NCBI GenBank assembly: GCA_037783415.1
Contig: JAZGTN010000011.1
Span: 434,001-498,000 of the forward strand
DNA length: 64,000 nt
From: Leptasterias polaris
Taxonomy: Eukaryota; Echinodermata; Asteroidea; Forcipulatida; Asteriidae
Reading direction: 5' to 3'
In this document: positions 49,701 through 52,883 of the stretch, piece after piece
Layout: each line of letters opens with the position of its first letter
Numbering within the stretch: position 1 is the stretch's first letter
Made by a program: the position numbers and the translations under genes
The notes under the pieces: generated by a model
Database searches by the model: none
What the model was told of the DNA's origin: nothing
What the model saw: only the letters and a program-made list of their open reading frames with translations

Positions 49701-52700
49701 GGTGTTTTTTCTTTCATCATTTTCTTGCAACTTCAATGACCAATTGAGCCCAAATTTTCACAGGCTTGTTATTTTATGCATGAATATGTTGGGATACACC
49801 AAGTGAGAATACTGGTCTTTGACAATTACAAAACGTGTTTAAAGGGCCTATGAAGTGGTGTTTTTTTGTGTTTTTGTTTTTAGTTTTATTAAATAAGTTT
49901 ATATGAAAAGAAATTATTTTTCATAACTGTTTTGTGTCTGGAGTGAATTTTTTAATTTTAATTCAATAACAAAAAAATACCCCCCGAAACTTCCGTATTT
50001 TGGACGCCACAAGAGGACGCTGTTCGTGACGTACACAAAGGCAGCGGGTCCCAAATCGAGATAAGCCATGGTCTGGTGCCCAGGCGTCCACCGAACATGT
50101 CGGATTGGACGCACGCACACACACACCATACCGATGGACAATAACGCAACCATATTTTGGGGGTGGAATATAAATCTTCAGAAGTACGTGTTCAGTCAGT
50201 GGACTATTGATACATTCTATAAAATTACATGTATATTATCAGATATGATGTCGTCAACAATAATGCGAAAAATATATGTTTGTATAACATGAACGGGGGA
50301 CTGGACTGCGGTGCTTGGGAGTATTGTGAATTGTGTGCACGGACGGGTACGAACTTTACAAACAGCCAAAATTATTTACCCTGAGTTTTTCCCGCTTCCA
50401 AAAAGCACCTCTATTGTTGGAACGGCATCTGGCAACAGCATGGCCTTATACTTCATGCCAAATTGGTTGTGAATGCCACGTTCAAAGCATTATACGTTAT
50501 ACGTTAGAGGTCAGATCAGAATACGCGGTGTGTGTGTGTGTGCACATACTGTGTGCACGAACACAGCGCATCATTATTTGAGCGCTTCTCATGCACAATG
50601 TTCCGTTATGAGTGGGCACTGCACAGAGCATAGGCTGCTCGCTCCGTCCAGACCATTAATGGCTCTGGTCAGCTTCACATTCGCCGTCCATATCCGTCTG
50701 AATTTTGGGTCCGATGGAAATTTATGGACACTAACTGCATCTTTAGTGGTGTTGCTACACCCAGCAGCAACACACCTTGATGGCATTTGTTTCTGGTGAG
50801 TGCCTTTGTTTACGTCACGGATTTTATGTTAATGAGGAGGTATGGGTGGGGCGCGGCGGCCCCCCTAAATTTCGAAATGATTTTTTTAATGGTGTAAAAT
50901 GGCTTGTGAAAAAAAAAAAAAATTCAAATATATGTTGTAATAGGCATACTTTATTGTTTACAGCATTAACAAATTCTATTTCATAGGCCCTTTAAGTGCC
51001 TTTAAGTGTAAAACTTGGGGCATGGTGTCCATGCCACGCTTTTAACCTGATTTATAGACTCGGTAACTGGGGCGCTGTACTCATGTCATACTCATAGTCA
51101 AAGTTTTTTTTCTTAAGAAAGCACTGGTTACGGGTGACGCAGCGAGTGCAGGGTAGTATGCTCATACCGTGTGCACTCTGCGGCGCCTGTAACCAGTGCT
51201 TTCTTCAACTTCACCAGTCGTTGACCACATGATCTACCGCTGCACCTCGACTACGCGGTATGCAGGGCACCCGTTTCATTCCAAGAGTGTTCTTAGAAGT
51301 TGATCGTGATGGATGGTTTCACCAATTTTGTTGACTTAAAGTCATCGATTTGGAGCACAAAAAATTAATCGTGAGTACAATTTAATGCCTGATGTTGCAT
51401 CTTTGGAATATGGAGCAGCAGCCTAGTAGGTGGTTTACAAGCTATTTTGTTGGGTCTTTCTGTCATTCTGGGACATTTTTTGTGGCCGAGTGTTATAGAA
51501 AATTAGGGTTTCCCATCGTTATCTACAACAAGTTTTCGCTGGGGCACTAGTTTTCTAGTGCAGTACAAAATTTTGAAAAAAATAGTACAGCGCCCGAGTT
51601 ACTGGGTCTAGCGTAGCCCCACACATATATTAGTGGGACTAGGCTGCTGGGTGAGCCGTAGCCCTCGATACGCCGATGTTCCGCCCCAACGACAATCGCA
51701 CTAACTATAGTTGGGACTGGTCCCAACTTGAGTGTTCAAGTTGAGGCGTCCCAACTGTAGTTGGGACAATAGTGTACAGGGTACTACTACTACCACTAGC
51801 ACTAGCGCCTAGCCAAGCAAGCAGGGGAGCAATATCTGCATTTGCAGGTTGTTTATAAATGTGCGATACCAATTTACCATGGAGGATGATACTGATATTA
51901 GAATCACAGAAAAATTATATCTTCGAAGGTCGATCAAAAAAGTAGACTTCAGCAGGGTAAATTAGGTGAAATATATTATTCCCACCTACATTTTTTATTA
52001 ATGAAAAGTTTAGCACCAAAACTACAAGCACATAATAACAAATTTCACACATCCATGCCTACTATTCTACAGCCAAAACTGGGCTCAAAACCCACATAAT
52101 TAATTAACAAGTTGAAGAAGGGGATCGGGAGGATCGACGCCTGCATGTCTGATGATCATGTCAGTCCTTCCTTTTTTCGCGGAGGCTAAATGTCACTAAT
52201 ACTAATAGTAATAGTTAATACAGTACAGACTGTAGTCCTACTGTAGAGTTCTATGGGCGATCCCGCCCCAACTTGAACACTCAAGTTGGGATCAGTCCCA
52301 ACTATAGTTGGGACGATTGCGTTTACGTTTACGTAGATCTCGGCAGGATCCTTAAGTGAGGACGTAAAGCCAAGGGTGCTTGGTTGTTGGTGGAATGCAG
52401 ATCGGACACAAAAGTGCTAACTTAAACAAAACTTGAAGAACTGAAAGTGCTGAAGACAAAGACATCTTTGACTCAATTGGTGCGGGGAACAATGCAAGTA
52501 AAAACTGAGCTGCTGCTTAGGCCCCTACAGACTTGAAATGACTCAAGTTGTCAAGTTGGGACGGAACACCGACACTCAGGGGCATGGCAGCTAGTTATGG
52601 GAATAATTTATTATATCAATCATTGCCAATCATAGTCTGGGCGCTGTACACTCATCTCTATCTAAGTCTACTATCGAAATGTTGACTTCCACGCCAATTA

Positions 52701-52845
52701 ACAACAGAACAGGCACAGCGCCCCCCAGTTGACTCACCTGAATAAGGTCCTTCTTTTTCTTGCAACAAACGGTCAACCAATTTCCCCCAAACACAACGAC
52801 AAATAGAGTAAACCACCTGCAGATAATCATAGTGACAACTATCAC
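16517..52845 (-). CDS. Secreted S9-type alpha/beta-hydrolase (prolyl-oligopeptidase-like), 22 exons, 3' end not found
   Basis: Spliced gene, exons listed individually below. About 737 residues are readable. Residues 1-30 form a signal peptide (MIICRWFTLFVVVFGG). Residues 80-125 are TPR-like (NGWTWSELGTLYASKK). Residues 130-420 are beta-rich and resemble the N-terminal part of this family. The hydrolase region has LLTLHGTG (oxyanion segment, about 437-444), GHSMGG with nucleophile Ser522, GANDRTVHP with Asp607, and GKDHWWWDT with His639, so the catalytic triad is complete. Family knowledge: such proteins are serine hydrolases of the S9/prolyl-oligopeptidase superfamily; the substrate is unknown. 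The exit signal and the triad suggest a secreted or lumenal enzyme (inference). All junctions are GT-AG and phase-compatible except exon 9 to exon 10. I found no stop codon with a poly-A signal; further exons may lie left of 16517 or outside the window. Confidence 0.88.
17125..17396. mobile_element. Foldback element with about 98-bp arms
   Basis: The left arm TATACAGCAATCCTTCACCG.. (to the GCGACGGG region) and the right arm are near-perfect reverse complements, with a spacer of about 70 bp. The 215-codon minus-strand frame across it is an artefact. Confidence 0.85.
17497..17880. mobile_element. Element A, solitary copy
   Basis: CTCATTTTTCAATAAAAAGA, GAGTCCTCATGAAGG, AAACAAATGGGTCTGTACAT and GTTTTGATTGAAT match the outer element at 25812-26880. 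The right end CGAGTGCGTCACAAAA mirrors the left end loosely. Confidence 0.6.
18000..20139. other. Intronic stretch, nothing recognised
   Basis: Apart from a short (TA)n at about 19153-19170 I can support no feature on either strand. Confidence 0.4.
20140..20570. repeat. Interspersed repeat shared with 28080-28330
   Basis: Both places have an ACTGATGG/GCTGATGG block, a TCGG(T/G)ATCCCGA palindrome followed by TTTTAGTTT, and GGCAGATT followed by CTAATAACTTT. The shared order indicates a diverged repeat family. Confidence 0.45.
20585..20870 (+). pseudogene. LINE reverse transcriptase fragment
   Basis: One plus-strand frame from about 20650 reads QKAFIKGITGVIEHNQVLNE and then FFDLEDAFGSVHRELI. 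This is the RT block of non-LTR elements, with the DLEDAFGSV stretch holding the first catalytic Asp. The flanks are frame-shifted and no YADD box follows, so it is a short dead fragment. Confidence 0.7.
20880..22630. other. Intronic stretch with minor repeats
   Basis: Near 21165-21240 there are GAGGTGTTC.. and ACACCTAAAACACC phrases resembling the ends of the CCGGAAGT repeat at 34128-35550. Poly-A/T-rich sequence follows. No exon is seen. Confidence 0.4.
22637..22795. mobile_element. MITE with GGGCTCAATTTCACAAAG ends
   Basis: The left end GGGCTCAATTTCACAAAGAG and the right end GCGCTTTGTGAAATCCAGCCC are inverted repeats, about 155 bp in total. No coding capacity. Confidence 0.65.
23530..23640. 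repeat. GGTCGAAACG repeat, copy 2
   Basis: GAGAAAGACTCTGCTAGGGT, then CGAAACGTCAGGCC and GCATTTACACCACAGGTCAT. Same order as the copy at 16130. Confidence 0.6.
24355..24441 (-). CDS. Hydrolase exon 21 (catalytic His)
   Basis: 87 nt between acceptor TTAATTAG and donor TG/GTAAGT. It encodes RMVRLLKETKVNVTYSELPG and then KDHWWWDT. His639 is the expected third member of the Ser-Asp-His triad. Confidence 0.92.
24538..24926. mobile_element. 389-bp palindromic MITE in intron 20
   Basis: The ends TTAAAGGGACACCTTGCCTC and its reverse complement enclose two imperfect arms of about 180 bp (GATCCGCCATTTTG mirrored by CAAAATGGCGGACCG). It sits about 100 bp upstream of exon 21. Confidence 0.85.
25005..25165 (+). 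pseudogene. LINE 3' end relic
   Basis: The plus frame reads CRPGRPRTAWTNVIQTGQW, then a +1 shift to EEAEVAAQNGS. It ends in a GATGATAATGATAA tail. This is the usual end of an invertebrate LINE polymerase and its 3' microsatellite. Confidence 0.65.
25416..25477 (-). CDS. Hydrolase exon 20 (catalytic Asp)
   Basis: 62 nt, acceptor TTCTTCCAG and donor AAG/GTGTGT. It encodes GIPVLARVGANDRTVHPYFV. Asp607 in GANDRTV is the acid of the triad. Phase 2 at the end is required by exon 21. Confidence 0.92.
25812..26880. mobile_element. Element A interrupted by element B (nested)
   Basis: The outer element A ends are GTATCGCACTCATTTTCCAA at the left and ATTGGAAAATGAGTGGATCA at the right. Between 25830 and 26538 lies element B, with inverted ends TAGACTGTGCAAGTCTCGCG and CGCGCGAGACTTGCACAG. 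B contains the hairpin GGGACCATAGTGGTCCC. An ATAG-type sequence flanks B on both sides. No transposase is seen in either. Confidence 0.65.
26941..27093. mobile_element. Diverged TGACGTCA-family MITE
   Basis: The segment starts ATAGACCTTACGCATTGACA, has GCCGCCATCTTAGATGCAAA inside and ends AGAGTCTAT. It is a relative of the 5919 and 7415-7926 copies and lacks a perfect TGACGTCA. Confidence 0.65.
27488..27535 (-). CDS. Hydrolase exon 19
   Basis: 48 nt in phase 0. Acceptor TTTACAG and donor AAG/GTAAAT. It encodes ACIAENDADRHVSNLK. Confidence 0.88.
28477..28518. repeat. Perfect 42-bp palindrome
   Basis: 21-bp arms with no spacer, centred on ATTATAAT at 28497/28498, with AACAAAAAAGGAAACC at the left. 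It lies about 170 bp downstream of exon 18's donor, within intron 18. Confidence 0.95.
28688..28739 (-). CDS. Hydrolase exon 18
   Basis: 52 nt, acceptor TTTTACAG and donor GAG/GTAAGT. It completes Arg562 and encodes HDLSTSHTDPAVKAILE. Confidence 0.9.
28898..29999. repeat. 44-bp minisatellite, about 18-20 degenerate units, with LINE fragment
   Basis: Units like TAGGTCTTATAAGTCCTTTC followed by TGCTCTGAGC and TGACTGGGTC repeat through intron 17 with variable spacing. The array begins with an inverted unit: a perfect 20-bp hairpin arm pair at 28898-28917 and 28953-28972. A LINE fragment splits it (29006-29212). The last units abut exon 17's donor within 20 bp. Confidence 0.9.
29006..29212 (+). 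pseudogene. LINE C-terminal fragment inside the minisatellite
   Basis: The plus frame reads LVLWQPTNGKRSRGRPNKTY, then INRLCEDSNLTCEDMRQL. This is the RGRP-type tail seen at the end of LINE polymerases. The RT core is absent, so it is 5'-truncated. Confidence 0.65.
30014..30201 (-). CDS. Hydrolase exon 17 (nucleophile elbow)
   Basis: 188 nt, acceptor TTTGGCAG and donor CG/GTAAGC. It opens with LTSDAPWIPNKADAYSVLF and then GHSMGGHGAWHLATHYPDRA. The G-H-S-M-G-G elbow places the nucleophile at Ser522. It ends GDSNLFF plus CG. Confidence 0.95.
30571..30800 (+). mobile_element. Leu/Ser-tRNA-like SINE
   Basis: AGCGGTTAAGAGCACTGGAC has the look of a class II tRNA D-arm and box A. A box B-like GTGGGTTTGAGTCCT follows. 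A later CTTGAGTAAGATACTTTA core matches the central motif of many SINEs. It lies in intron 16. Confidence 0.7.
31069..31260 (+). mobile_element. tRNA-derived SINE, copy 2
   Basis: GGTCTAGTGGTATGAAATT and GGTCGTGGGTTCAAATCCC head, then a body with ACAGTGCTTGACACAC. Same family as 482 and 31300. Confidence 0.75.
31300..31470 (+). mobile_element. tRNA-derived SINE, copy 3
   Basis: GGTCTAGTGGGAAGACATCT head, with box B and the start of the body shortened by an internal deletion, then ACAGTGCTTAACACACAACG. It is almost adjacent to copy 2 in the same orientation. Confidence 0.75.
31513..31582 (-). CDS. Hydrolase exon 16
   Basis: 70 nt, acceptor GCACACAG and donor CAG/GTTAGA. It completes Arg476 and encodes HGAHNWEGPGALTAMTSLQT followed by LQQ. 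Confidence 0.9.
32350..32446 (-). CDS. Hydrolase exon 15
   Basis: 97 nt, acceptor GTCACTCAG and donor CG/GTAAGA. It completes Gly444 and encodes VGAQNQADSYKQMQDGNWIF and then GLENAWVLAPT. Confidence 0.92.
32716..33136. mobile_element. Element with perfect 26-bp inverted ends, split by a LINE tail
   Basis: CATTACGGGAAAGCTCCATT.. at 32716-32741 and its exact 26-bp reverse complement at 33111-33136. The LINE tail at 32853-32947 lies inside. Confidence 0.7.
32853..32947 (-). pseudogene. LINE 3' end relic (minus strand)
   Basis: The minus frame reads LTAPREVNLAQDRSNWRKFV and then VACSAAE, followed by a (ATG)n tail. The LAQDRxxWR motif is characteristic of LINE C-termini. Confidence 0.7.
33706..33730 (-). 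CDS. Hydrolase exon 14 (25-nt microexon)
   Basis: Acceptor TGTCCACAG and donor ACAG/GTAAAT. It encodes VLLTLHGT plus one base of Gly444, the strand and oxyanion turn before the lid. The reading CP-VLLTLHGTG across exons 13-15 fits S9-type hydrolases, which supports so small an exon. Confidence 0.88.
33944..34000 (-). CDS. Hydrolase exon 13
   Basis: 57 nt in phase 0. Acceptor TTGATAACAG. Two overlapping donors exist (CCG/GTAGGT and GTAG/GTATAC); only the first keeps frame with exon 14. It encodes VQHAAAIRPLMDCPGLICP. Confidence 0.88.
34128..35550. repeat. Composite interspersed repeat with CCGGAAGT blocks
   Basis: About five to six degenerate units of roughly 130-180 bp share AACTTCCG..CCGGAAGTCAAGGTCA, ACCTTTCAGATGATGTAT and AGTTATGA. 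The right end has GAAGAAGAAGATTCTGAAGA and a perfect 13-bp hairpin (AGGTGTTCGTGCA). The left end has a single AAGGTGTTCGTG. No ORF. Located in intron 12. Confidence 0.7.
36489..36603 (-). CDS. Hydrolase exon 12
   Basis: 115 nt, acceptor ATCTTTAG and donor TCG/GTAGGT. It completes Val378 and encodes LPLEVSSAGTGSQQITITLR and then CRKATESFIFTFIDHDGS. Its 5' half is repeated in the intron immediately upstream. Confidence 0.92.
36660..37095 (-). pseudogene. Tandem decayed copies of exon 12 (124-bp period)
   Basis: Three units (pseudo-exons at 36660-36752, 36784-36876, 36908-37000) plus a partial fourth to about 37095. Each of the three reads LPLEVSLTGSGSLQFT and TLRCQKAT, aligned to the first 25 residues of exon 12, then a TAG stop. 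Each keeps an acceptor CTATCTCTAG/G and a possible donor ATT/GTATGT. The fourth unit lacks the acceptor and its readable GSHQNTATLRC resembles exon 12's GSQQITITLRC more closely. Confidence 0.85.
37278..37367. repeat. GAAACGTCGAGACC repeat, half copy
   Basis: Matches the right half of the foldback at 3430-3577: GAAGATGAG, TGAAACGTCGAGACC, then CAACACTCCTCCCAAAAGAG. Confidence 0.7.
37963..38121 (-). CDS. Hydrolase exon 11
   Basis: 159 nt, acceptor TGCTTATCAG and donor ACAGT/GTGAGT. The donor two bases downstream of an alternative GT is chosen because exon 12 needs it. It encodes VTMVSQKQSQSAVELTHKES and ends YKVKDCKET. Confidence 0.9.
38735..39090. repeat. Interspersed repeat with TTATCGCGCGCGATAA palindrome
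   Basis: An AAAGGTATTATACAG start and a TAAAGGGCCTTT end surround CCTGTGAAAATTTGAGCTCA and a 16-bp perfect palindrome at about 38933. It is shared in part with 4087-4450. Located in intron 10. Confidence 0.6.
39169..39295 (-). CDS. Hydrolase exon 10
   Basis: 127 nt, acceptor TTTCTGTAG and donor AG/GTAAGA. The only open frame reads ADKFKVHSPTMLPDLVDGHI and ends QSTKWLKNI. It requires one base carried over from exon 9, but exon 9 as sequenced ends in phase 0. Confidence 0.88.
39405..39955. mobile_element. Element carrying a 36-bp minisatellite (12 copies)
   Basis: The array 39466-39897 repeats GTGAGCTTGTATCATTCATG plus CATTAAAGCAATGTAC with only A/G variation at two sites. It is bordered by ATAGACTGTGCATGCAAGTA on the left and the hairpin GGGACCAAAGTGGTCCC on the right. 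Both borders are shared with element B at 25830, so the array sits inside a member of that family. The 189-codon plus frame is a by-product. Confidence 0.85.
41059..41125 (-). CDS. Hydrolase exon 9, frame problem at an A8 tract
   Basis: 67 nt, acceptor CTCTTGCAG and donor ACAG/GTATGT. It completes Trp260 and encodes WSVSLAPGIHTLYIRLRAKK. The downstream exon needs phase 1, but this exon ends in phase 0. The A8 run (41064-41071 region) near its end is the obvious place for a one-base indel. Confidence 0.82.
41328..42260. repeat. 32-bp minisatellite, 29 apparently identical copies
   Basis: The unit AAACATACAGCGAATACTGA plus TTTGTAATGTAT is repeated without visible variation across intron 8. Because 32 is not a multiple of 3 and no frame has a stop, all three minus frames are open for more than 300 codons. 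These are not genes. Confidence 0.97.
42288..42477. mobile_element. MITE with GGGCCCAATTTCATAGAG ends, copy 1
   Basis: The left CAGGGCCCAATTTCATAGAG is mirrored at the right by CTCTATGAAATTGGGCCCTG. The internal GGTTACCAGCCAAAATA and GTGACTGGTATCCTGC blocks recur at 46135-46332, and partially at 10760, 47770 and 53095. Confidence 0.85.
42820..42886 (-). CDS. Hydrolase exon 8
   Basis: 67 nt, acceptor AATTCTCAG and donor TG/GTGAGT. It completes Gly238 and encodes VHTIFIDDVAIAADVYRRDQ followed by F. Confidence 0.88.
42992..44014. mobile_element. Foldback transposon with 42-bp iterons and 6-bp target duplication
   Basis: The ends TATGGTGGCCCTGAAGGGAC and its reverse complement are flanked by CAAATT (42986-42991 and 44015-44020). 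Each arm (about 42992-43320 and 43685-44014) consists of five to six 42-bp units containing the palindrome TGTGCGCACA and TGCAATGTCGTGAAAC, in opposite orientation. The middle (about 43330-43690) is unique and non-coding as far as I can see. It lies in intron 7, about 100 bp upstream of exon 8. The many Cys/His-rich frames are by-products of the repeat. Confidence 0.9.
44658..44721 (-). CDS. Hydrolase exon 7
   Basis: 64 nt, acceptor CTCCCCAG and donor TTG/GTAAGA. It encodes GWVVGEFAVNSKDENILVQC and L plus one base. Confidence 0.88.
44912..45422. repeat. 32-bp minisatellite, about 16 copies
   Basis: Unit AGTGTCTTGAGTACCATTAA plus TTAGTGGATACC in intron 6. The first five or six copies vary, and the last ten are nearly uniform. 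The unit is unrelated to the other 32-bp array in intron 8. Confidence 0.95.
45467..45556 (-). CDS. Hydrolase exon 6
   Basis: 90 nt in phase 0, acceptor TTCAAACAG and donor CAG/GTTTGT. It encodes NAADFLRITPDVNFNDLVTS and then LGSLAITEWQ. Confidence 0.9.
45688..45729. repeat. Interrupted poly-G tract
   Basis: About 42 bp of G with a few T/A interruptions in intron 5. It could form G-quadruplexes on the plus strand. Confidence 0.9.
46135..46332. mobile_element. GGGCCCAATTTCATAGAG MITE, copy 2
   Basis: GGTCCAATTTCATAGAGCTG at the left, a decayed right end with GTGGGCCC, and the same internal order as copy 1. It ends just 17 bp from exon 5. Confidence 0.75.
46349..46506 (-). CDS. Hydrolase exon 5
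   Basis: 158 nt, acceptor TTTTAAAG and donor ATG/GTAAGT. It completes Gly134 and encodes PFVIGKMEVDGDPIEAYGGI, ending GGETSWKTYQQM. Confidence 0.93.
46842..46963 (-). CDS. Hydrolase exon 4
   Basis: 122 nt, acceptor TTCTTAATAG and donor ATAG/GTGAGT. It completes Trp93 and encodes SELGTLYASKKENTRASTCF, ending SPFIDTWHYI. The A/G-x-LY spacing resembles a TPR-like helix pair. Confidence 0.92.
47001..47240. repeat. Three tandem 80-bp repeats
   Basis: Units start TTGAGATAGCCCAGGGGTAT at 47001, 47081 and 47161 and differ at about one or two sites. Located in intron 3. Confidence 0.95.
47976..48040 (-). CDS. Hydrolase exon 3
   Basis: 65 nt, acceptor CTTTATTTCAG and donor ATG/GTAAGT. It encodes IDKRKTCLLKSLNSNPENGW and T plus two bases. 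Confidence 0.9.
48130..48270. repeat. CAACTATAGTTG-type short inverted repeats
   Basis: Five or more CCCAACT(G/A)(C/T)AGTTGGGCAG palindromic phrases in intron 2. They are related to the arms at 51691 and 52264. Confidence 0.65.
48803..48907 (-). CDS. Hydrolase exon 2
   Basis: 105 nt in phase 0, acceptor TTGACGTCAG and donor GTG/GTAATA. It encodes KSSLQLLEKESKTVDVNSCR and ends TKQRINDV. Its acceptor lacks a strong pyrimidine tract. Confidence 0.85.
48963..49088. mobile_element. Short relative of the 14989 foldback
   Basis: TATAGAACCATTGCACAACG.. CCATTTTGGGAGTCAA is mirrored by TTGACTCCCAAAATGGAAG and GCGCAATGGG. Arms are shorter than in the 14989 copy. It lies 56 bp from exon 2. Confidence 0.7.
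49841..50993. mobile_element. P-like DNA transposon derivative with THAP fragment
   Basis: Terminal inverted repeats AAAGGGCCTATGAA at both ends (14 bp perfect, more imperfect). Inside, on the minus strand, is the THAP-domain start of a P-type transposase. At 1.15 kb it cannot encode a full transposase, so it is an internally deleted derivative. I could not identify an 8-bp target duplication with certainty. Confidence 0.7.
50589..50786 (-). pseudogene. THAP zinc-finger fragment of a P-type transposase
   Basis: The frame starts MPSRCVAAGCSNTT, with Cys5 and Cys10 as the first ligand pair, then SVHKFPSDPKFRRIW (conserved HxFP and Trp). LCSVQ stands where THAP domains have the C-x2-H pair, so the last ligand is not conserved. 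It stops at 65 codons. THAP domains bind DNA through C2CH zinc coordination. Loss of the ligand and truncation suggest a dead copy. Confidence 0.8.
51113..51207. repeat. Imperfect hairpin with GAAAGCACTGGTTAC arms
   Basis: GAAAGCACTGGTTACGGG.. at the left and ..CCTGTAACCAGTGCTTTC at the right, with GCAGCGAGTGCA/TGCACTCTGC pairing internally. Probably another small foldback insertion in intron 1. Confidence 0.7.
51691..52323. mobile_element. Foldback element with CAACTATAGTTGGGAC arms
   Basis: About 58-bp inverted arms (51691-51748 and 52264-52323): CTAACTATAGTTGGGACTGG then TCCCAACTTGAGTGTTCAAG. Each arm is also partly self-complementary. About 515 bp lie between them; no gene seen. Confidence 0.75.
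52738..52845 (-). CDS. Hydrolase exon 1 (signal peptide, start)
   Basis: 108 coding nt ending CAG/GTGAGT. The first ATG at 52845 gives MIVVTMIICRWFTLFVVVFG and continues GNWLTVCCKKKKDLIQ. A second ATG at 52830 would give a signal peptide without MIVVT. A TCTCTCAG acceptor at 52884 would leave a 38-nt 5' UTR in this exon. Confidence 0.85.
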
Positions 52846-52883
52846 ACCTGATGATTAGCAGCAGCTAACTTTCCACCTGCCGC

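Larger units (their letters stand above)
49484..51010. mobile_element. Repeat TTAAAGGCACTGTACACG.., interrupted by a P-like element
   Basis: The left part 49484-49840 (GTAACGAGCAACGGGCAGCT, GAGAAACGACTCCCTCTGAA, GACAATTAC..) looks like one member of a dispersed non-coding family. The last bases, AAGTGCCTTTAA, continue after 50993. The interrupting 1,153 bp is listed next. Confidence 0.65.
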
